64,000 bases of DNA from Bacillus sp. AZ43 (GTDB lineage: Bacteria > Actinomycetota > Actinomycetes > Mycobacteriales > Geodermatophilaceae), in NCBI GenBank assembly GCA_004570425.1, contig SPQJ01000010.1, positions 41,685 through 105,684 on the forward strand, in the 5' to 3' direction. The position numbers and the translations under genes were made by a program. Below the pieces are notes generated by a model. The model was not told the origin of the DNA and ran no database searches. It saw only the letters and a program-made list of their open reading frames with translations. Shown here in pieces: positions 59,175-64,000 of the stretch (position 1 is the stretch's first letter; the number at the start of each line of letters is the position of its first letter).

Positions 59175-60566
59175 TCACCCCGCGCGGTGGCGGCGCAGGA
59201 TCTCGGCGTAGACCCGGCCGCTGTCCTTGACGGTGCGCCGCTGGGTCTCGTAGTCGACGTGGACGATGCCGAACCGCTGCGCGTAGCCGCGCGCCCACTC
59301 GAAGTTGTCCAGCAGCGACCAAGCGAAGTACCCGCGGACGTCGACGCCGGAGTCCATCGCCTCGCGCACCGCGGCGAGGTGGCGGAGCAGGTAGTCCACG
59401 CGCTCGGGGTCGTGCACGGCGCCGTCCGGCGACACCTCGTCCGGCCACGCGGACCCGTTCTCGGTGATCACCAGCGGCAGGCCCGGGGCGCGGTCGCGCA
59501 GCCACAGCAGCAGGCTGGTGAACGTCTCCGGGGTCACGCCCCAGCCCATGGACGTCGTGGGAGGCGGCGGGTCCAGCTCGACGATGTTCTCACCGCCGAT
59601 GAAGGCCGTCGGCCGGTCCGGACGGCGGGTGCCGACGCGCACCGTCTCCTCGAAGTAGAAGTTGACCCCGAGCCAGTCGAGCGGTGCCGCGATGATCTCC
59701 AGGTCGCCGTCCTCGACGGGCAGCGGCGCACCTGCCTCCGCCAGGTCGGCCACCACGTCCTCGGGGTAGGCGCCGGAGACGACCGGCTCCAGGAACATCC
59801 GGTTCTGCTGGCCGTCCAGCCGCCGGGCGGCGTCGACGTCCTCGGGCCGGTCGGTCGCCGGGTTCATCGGCGTGAAGTTCAGCGTGATGCCGAAGTGGTC
59901 GACGCCGCGGTCGCGGAGCACCCGCGCCGCCAGGCCGTGGCCCAGCAGCAGGTGGTGGACGGCCCGCGCCGCGGACACGGGGTTGCGCTCCCCCGGCGCG
60001 TGGTCGCCCGACATGTACCCCAGCAGGGAGTTGCACATCGGCTCGTTCAGCGTCGACCAGTGCCGCACCCGGTCGCCCAGCGCCTCGTGGACGACGGCGG
60101 CGTAGTCCGCGAAGTGCGACGCGGTGTCCCGGTTCGTCCAGCCGCCGCGGTCCTGCAGGGCCTGCGGCAGATCCCAGTGGTAGAGCGTCAGCCAGGGGTC
60201 GATGCCGTTCGCGAGGAGCTCGTCGACCAGCCGGTCGTAGAACGCCAGCCCCCGGGGCTCCACCCGGCCGGCGCCCTCGGGCAGCACGCGCGGCCACGAG
60301 ACGGAGAACCGGTAGGCCGAGAGCCCGAGCTCGGCCATCAGCGCGACGTCCTCGCGGTAGCGGGTGTAGTGCTCGACGGCGACGTCGCCGGTGTCGCCCT
60401 GGAAGGTGCGGCCCGGGGTGTGGCTGAACGTGTCCCAGATCGAGGGCCCTCGGCCGTCGGCGTCCACCGCGCCCTCGATCTGGTACGCGGCCGTGGCCGC
60501 CCCGAAGACGAAGCCGGGCGGGAAGGTCAGCCCGGCGAGCTCGGGTCGGTCGTCGGTCGAGGTCAT
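59175..60566 (-). CDS. Beta-glucosidase, glycoside hydrolase family 1 (463 aa)
   Basis: FPPGFVFGAATAAYQIEGAV is the GH1 N-terminal signature; the acid/base E lies in STLNEPMCNSLLGY (near residue 175) and the nucleophile in LVITENGSAWPDEV (near residue 369). Also YRFSVSWPRVLPEG and NFEWARGYAQRFG. No signal peptide, so cytoplasmic hydrolysis of beta-glucosides, possibly cellobiose or phospho-free disaccharides. ATG 60566 has AAGGAG upstream; the open frame to 61268 is antisense to a neighbour. Confidence 0.95.
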   Translation of the reverse strand: MTSTDDRPELAGLTFPPGFVFGAATAAYQIEGAVDADGRGPSIWDTFSHTPGRTFQGDTGDVAVEHYTRYREDVALMAELGLSAYRFSVSWPRVLPEGAGRVEPRGLAFYDRLVDELLANGIDPWLTLYHWDLPQALQDRGGWTNRDTASHFADYAAVVHEALGDRVRHWSTLNEPMCNSLLGYMSGDHAPGERNPVSAARAVHHLLLGHGLAARVLRDRGVDHFGITLNFTPMNPATDRPEDVDAARRLDGQQNRMFLEPVVSGAYPEDVVADLAEAGAPLPVEDGDLEIIAAPLDWLGVNFYFEETVRVGTRRPDRPTAFIGGENIVELDPPPPTTSMGWGVTPETFTSLLLWLRDRAPGLPLVITENGSAWPDEVSPDGAVHDPERVDYLLRHLAAVREAMDSGVDVRGYFAWSLLDNFEWARGYAQRFGIVHVDYETQRRTVKDSGRVYAEILRRHRAG

Positions 60567-60643
60567 GGGCGATGCGCTCCTTGGGCGAGTGGGCCGTCGT
60601 CGGCAAGGAAAGCCGAACGCGTGGCGTGAGTCCACGCGACGCG

Positions 60644-61849
60644 TCAGCCGGCGAGCGCCCGCATCGCCATGAGCGCGTACAGGGCCGCGCCCGCCGGCAG
60701 CGGCTCCTCGTCGAACACCACGAGGTTGGAGTGGTTGGCCGGGGCGGTCGCGGGGTCCAGACCGGGCGGGCACGCGCCCAGCCACGCCATCGCCCCGGGC
60801 ACCCGCTGCAGCACGTAGGAGAAGTCCTCGGCCCCCATGAGCGGGGCCGGCGAGACGGCGGCCGCCCGCTCCCCCAGCAGGTCGACGGTCGCCTCGAGCA
60901 CCGCGGCGGCCGCGGTCGCGTCGTTGACCGTCACCGGGTAGCCCTCCTCGTGCTCGAACTCGACCTCGAGGCCGTGGGCGGCGCCGATCGCCGTCGCCAC
61001 CTGCCGCACCCCGGCCACGACGTCGGCCCGGTTGCGCGCCGACAGGGTGCGGATAGTGCCTTCCAGGAACGCCGTGTCGGGGATGACGTTGTTGGTGGAG
61101 CCGGCCGCGATGTGGGCGACGGTGACCACCGCCGGGTCGAAGACGTCGACGCGGCGGGTCACGAACGACTGCAGCGCCAGCACGATCTCGGCCGCCACGG
61201 GGATCGGGTCGGCCGCTGCCGCCGGCTCGGAGGCGTGCCCGCCCCGGCCCTTCACCGTCATGCGCCACTGGTCGGCGGCGGCCATCATCGGGCCCGGCCG
61301 CACGTTCACCGTCCCGCTCGGCAGCGTCGAGCCGATGTGCAGCGCGAACGCCCCGGTCACCGGCGCCCCGGGGACGGCGTCGAGCAGCCCCTCCTCGAGC
61401 ATGTACCGGGCGCCGTGGAAGCCCTCCTCCCCCGGCTGGACCATGAACAGGACCTGCCCGGCGAGCTCGTCCCGGCGCTCGGCGAGCAGCCGGGCGGCGC
61501 CCAGCAGCATCGCCATGTGGGTGTCGTGACCGCAGGCGTGCATCGCACCGGGCAGCTCCGAAGCGAAGGGCAACCCGGTGTCCTCGTGCACCGGCAGCCC
61601 GTCCATGTCGGCGCGCAGCAGGTAGGTCGGGCCCGGCCGGGCGCCGCGCAGGACCCCCACCACCGAGCTGGTCGAGGTGCCGGTGGCGACTTCCACCGGG
61701 AGGCCGGAGAACGCCTCCAGCACGAGAGCCTGCGTCTCCGGCAGGTGCAGCCCGATCTCCGGACGGCGGTGCAGCCGCCGGCGGAGGTCGATCGTGCGGT
61801 CGGCGTCGTCGAGGGCGGCGGCGAGCAGCTCCGCGGCACTGGTGGGCAT
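60644..61849 (-). CDS. M20-family amidohydrolase (401 aa)
   Basis: Metal site: LPGAMHACGHDTHMAMLLGA (near residues 97-116) and QPGEEGFHGARYM, plus HEEGYPVTVND and a lid domain (GGHASEPAAAADPI). The family includes hippurate hydrolases, indole-acetyl and N-acetyl amino-acid amidohydrolases; the sequence cannot separate them. ATG 61849 starts MPTSAAELLA. It is co-directional with the pirin-like and PAP2 genes, after 20 bases. Confidence 0.92.
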   Translation of the reverse strand: MPTSAAELLAAALDDADRTIDLRRRLHRRPEIGLHLPETQALVLEAFSGLPVEVATGTSTSSVVGVLRGARPGPTYLLRADMDGLPVHEDTGLPFASELPGAMHACGHDTHMAMLLGAARLLAERRDELAGQVLFMVQPGEEGFHGARYMLEEGLLDAVPGAPVTGAFALHIGSTLPSGTVNVRPGPMMAAADQWRMTVKGRGGHASEPAAAADPIPVAAEIVLALQSFVTRRVDVFDPAVVTVAHIAAGSTNNVIPDTAFLEGTIRTLSARNRADVVAGVRQVATAIGAAHGLEVEFEHEEGYPVTVNDATAAAAVLEATVDLLGERAAAVSPAPLMGAEDFSYVLQRVPGAMAWLGACPPGLDPATAPANHSNLVVFDEEPLPAGAALYALMAMRALAG

Positions 61850-61869
61850 GGCCCCACTCTCCCGCAGCC

Positions 61870-62418
61870 TCAGCCGTCGGCCCAGGCGGGGCGGGCGGTG
61901 TCGAGCTGCCAGACGAGCACCGCCGCCGCCCCCGCGACGGTGCGGCCGGCCTGCCGCTCCACCAGCACGTCGTCCCGCCCCCGGACGACGAGCAGCCCGG
62001 GCGGGACGTCGACCGTCTCCCCGCGCCCGGGCCACGCCAGCCACAGGCGGGCGTCGGCGCGCCCCAGGTCCACCCAGCCCGAGGGCGCGCGGTGCACCTC
62101 GTGCGCCGGCCCCTCGGCCGGGCGGGCGCTGCGCAGGTAGCACTGGAGGATCCGGGCGCCGTCGGCGCCGGCCACCTCGTCGTGCGCCAGACCGGTGCCC
62201 GCGCGCAGGACCGCGACGTCGCCGGCGACCAGCCGCGCGCCGTCGCCCCAGCGGTGCCGCAGGGACCCGGTGAGGACGACGGCGACGACGTCGACGGCGC
62301 GGTGCTCGTGGGCCCCGTAGCCCCCGTGCGGGTCGAGCCGGTCGTCGGCGATGCGCAGCAGCGGGCCGAGGGAGCCGTCCTCCGGCGCCAGGACGATCCG
62401 CTGCTCCAGCCCGCTCAC
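61870..62418 (-). CDS. Pirin-family cupin protein (182 aa)
   Basis: GTG 62418 starts VSGLEQRIVLAPEDGSLGPL; RLDPHGGYGAHEHRAVDVVA contains the histidine pair of the pirin metal site, with LVAGDVAVLRAGTGLAHDEV and AHEVHRAPSGWVDLG. The C-terminal part resembles a second cupin but is more divergent. Possible quercetinase-like or regulatory function. It overlaps the PAP2 stop by four bases. Confidence 0.8.
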   Translation of the reverse strand: MSGLEQRIVLAPEDGSLGPLLRIADDRLDPHGGYGAHEHRAVDVVAVVLTGSLRHRWGDGARLVAGDVAVLRAGTGLAHDEVAGADGARILQCYLRSARPAEGPAHEVHRAPSGWVDLGRADARLWLAWPGRGETVDVPPGLLVVRGRDDVLVERQAGRTVAGAAAVLVWQLDTARPAWADG

Positions 62419-63098
62419 CGCAGCGCCGCCCGTCCGCCGGGGAAGGCGCCGAAAGCGGCGGCCGTGCCGAGGGTCCAGGCGAGCCCCAGCGACCACCCGC
62501 CGACGACGTCGGACAGGTAGTGCACGCCCAGCCACATGCGGGTCAGCCCGACGAGCAGCACCAGCGCGATGCCGGCTCCGAGCGACCAGCGCCGCGCCCG
62601 GGCGGTCAGCAGCGGCCAGGCGAGCACCAGGGCCACCGTCACCAGGGTGGCGATGCCCGAGGAGTGCCCGCTGGGGAAGCTCAGCGACTCGTAGCGCGCC
62701 CCACCGTCCTCGAACGGCGGGCGGACGCGCCCGAAGTACTCCTTGAGCAGGCCGGTCAGCGGGGCGACCAGGACGACGGCGGTGACCAGCCAGGCCGCCG
62801 TCCACCAGCTGCCGCGGCGGACCAGCCAGACCAGGACCGGGAGGAAGACCAGGAACCGCACCCACGACAGCCCGGGTGCGGTGAGCACCTCGAGCAGCCC
62901 GTCGAGGGTGGCCGCCCGGCCGTCGCCCGCGTAGAGCGCGTCGCTGACCGCGGCGTCCAGCCGCAGCTGGGGGCCGAAGTCGCTGCGGACGCCGGCGCCG
63001 AGCAACGCGAGGACCACCAGGCACAGGGCCGTCGTGCCGAGCGCCGCGGGGGCACGCGACCGGGTGACGGTCGCGCTGCCGTCCGGGGGAACCTCCAC
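62415..63098 (-). CDS. PAP2-family membrane phosphatase (227 aa)
   Basis: Five to six membrane segments and the three PAP2 motifs: LLKEYFGRVRPP (KxxxxxxRP), LSFPSGHSSGIA (PSGH) and TRMWLGVHYLSDVVGG (SRxxxxxHxxxD with T for S). It hydrolyses lipid phosphates or diphosphates such as undecaprenyl diphosphate or phosphatidic acid. The first motif's lysine is present. It is coupled to the pirin-like gene. Confidence 0.92.
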   Translation of the reverse strand: MEVPPDGSATVTRSRAPAALGTTALCLVVLALLGAGVRSDFGPQLRLDAAVSDALYAGDGRAATLDGLLEVLTAPGLSWVRFLVFLPVLVWLVRRGSWWTAAWLVTAVVLVAPLTGLLKEYFGRVRPPFEDGGARYESLSFPSGHSSGIATLVTVALVLAWPLLTARARRWSLGAGIALVLLVGLTRMWLGVHYLSDVVGGWSLGLAWTLGTAAAFGAFPGGRAALR

Positions 63099-63154
63099 GG
63101 GCCCACTCTCCCCGACGGCGCTGCGCGTGACACGCTGGCCCGGTGAGGAGCCGG

Positions 63155-64000
63155 GTGAGCAACCGCCCGCCGACCGAGGCGACCATCCGTCGGCTGGAGC
63201 GCTCCTCCGGCGCGCTGGCGACCCGTGCCGTCGCCCGGATGGACGAGCAGCTCCCGTGGTTCCGCGCCATGCCCGCGGACAGGCGCTCGTGGGTCACCCT
63301 CGTGGCCCAGGCCGGGATCGCCTCCCTGGTCGAGTGGTGCCGCGACCCGGACCGGCCCCCGCGGCTGACCGGCGAGGTGTTCGGGGCCGCCCCCCGCGAG
63401 CTGGTCCGTGTCGTCGCGCTCAAGCAGACCGTCGACCTCATCCAGGTGACCGTGGAGGTGCTGGAGGACCACGTCGCCTCCGTCGCCGAGCCCGGTGACG
63501 AGGACGCGCTGCACCTCGCCGTCCTGCAGTTCAGCCGGGAGGTCGCGTTCGCGACCGCGCACGTGTACGCCAGCTTCGCGGAGAACCGCGGCGCCTGGGA
63601 CGCCCGGCTCGAGGCCCTGGTGGTCGACGCGCTGGTCCGCGGCGAGCGCTCCGACGAGCTGTCCGGGCGGGCGGCCGCGCTCGGCTGGGCCACGAGCACA
63701 CCCGTCGTCGTCCTGGTCGGCGCCACCCCGGCCGGCGTCGAGGACCCGCACGCCGCCGTCCGCCGCGTGGCCCGGTCGCTGGGCAGCGAGGTCCTCGTCG
63801 GCGTGCACGCCGAGCAGCTGGTCGTCGTCCTGGGGAGGGCCGAGGACCTCGACGAGGTGGTGCGCCGGGTCGGCGACGAGTTCGGTGAGGGACCGGTGGT
63901 GACCGGCCCGGTGGTCGACGGGCTGGGCCGGGCCGGCGAGTCCGCCGCGGCCGCGCTCGCCGGGCTGCGGGCCGCCCGCGCCTGGCCGGAGGCCCAGATC
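63155..64000 (+). CDS. PucR-type regulator, FasR-like, N-terminal part (runs off the window)
   Basis: GTG 63155 has GAGGAG four bases upstream; 282 residues are visible. It starts VSNRPPTEATIRRLERSSGA, then RAMPADRRSWVTLVAQAGIA, FATAHVYASFAENRGAW and a GGDEF-like segment (STPVVVLVGATPAG). The C-terminal HTH of PucR regulators would lie beyond base 64000. In related actinobacteria a homolog sits next to aceE and upstream of fabD and controls fatty-acid synthesis genes (FasR). That context is known from relatives, not visible here. Confidence 0.8.
   Translation, partial: MSNRPPTEATIRRLERSSGALATRAVARMDEQLPWFRAMPADRRSWVTLVAQAGIASLVEWCRDPDRPPRLTGEVFGAAPRELVRVVALKQTVDLIQVTVEVLEDHVASVAEPGDEDALHLAVLQFSREVAFATAHVYASFAENRGAWDARLEALVVDALVRGERSDELSGRAAALGWATSTPVVVLVGATPAGVEDPHAAVRRVARSLGSEVLVGVHAEQLVVVLGRAEDLDEVVRRVGDEFGEGPVVTGPVVDGLGRAGESAAAALAGLRAARAWPEAQI

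Noticed and set aside
59187..60629. 480-codon plus-strand frame over the GH1 gene
   Set aside because: Antisense to a clearly identified glycoside hydrolase; composition is shadow-like.
1..64000. CRISPR array
   Set aside because: No regularly spaced repeat-spacer pattern was seen. The short repeats found are att, arm-site or iteron repeats and are too close or too few.

Overview
The window is high-GC DNA from an actinomycete, probably a Geodermatophilales-like organism. That placement is inferred from strong G/C preference at third codon positions, GTG starts, wax-ester synthase, Flp/Tad pilus and ChrA genes, AceE-type pyruvate dehydrogenase and a FasR-like regulator; no rRNA or species marker is present. 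Chromosomal order around RNase HI/phosphatase, zinc-ribbon protein and Nif3, and around AhpE, DUF3052, AceE and the PucR-type regulator, resembles the Mycobacterium tuberculosis Rv2228c-Rv2230c and Rv2238c-Rv2242 neighbourhoods. Two mobile elements interrupt this core.

Layout: 1-2796, part of a Flp/Tad pilus cluster on the minus strand. 2864-5173, a chromate module (split chrB, chrA, palindromic operator). 5202-8615, a NarL-type two-component system and a membrane protein. 8799-11369, small metabolic genes including cobU.

11378-23931 is Element 1, a 12.5-kb integrative mobilizable element inserted in the 3' end of rnpB (RNase P RNA) and bounded by 28-bp direct repeats. It has an integrase, an excisionase-like protein, a toxin-antitoxin pair, a MobF relaxase and a candidate oriT. 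Its cargo looks like anti-phage defence: a TIR-like protein, a caspase-like protease and a small EHERW/RyR-like protein in one operon (resembling type IV Thoeris with an extra gene), a second TIR-like Rossmann protein, an AlbA_2 (Schlafen-like) protein, and an Mrr-like PD-(D/E)XK nuclease with an unknown partner.

24335-38285 is core: PIG-L deacetylase, a GGDEF-EAL gene with four frameshifts, RNase HI/phosphatase, zinc-ribbon protein, Nif3, FUSC transporter, and a lipid cluster (wax-ester synthase/DGAT, epimerase, three alpha/beta hydrolases).

38326-54847 is Element 2, about 16.5 kb, inserted in a tRNA-Val(TAC) gene whose 3' half it replaced. It encodes an integrase, an excisionase-like HTH protein, a prim-pol/helicase replication protein beside an iteron array, a terminase-small-subunit-like protein and one tail tape measure protein. 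I see no large terminase, portal, capsid or protease gene. It is best read as a candidate phage satellite, or else a strongly reduced prophage. It also carries an unusual hairpin-rich non-coding stretch.

54805-64000 returns to core: tRNA-Val, AhpE peroxiredoxin, DUF3052, aceE, GH1 beta-glucosidase, M20 amidohydrolase, pirin-like protein, PAP2 phosphatase, and the start of a PucR/FasR-type regulator that in relatives controls fatty-acid synthesis.
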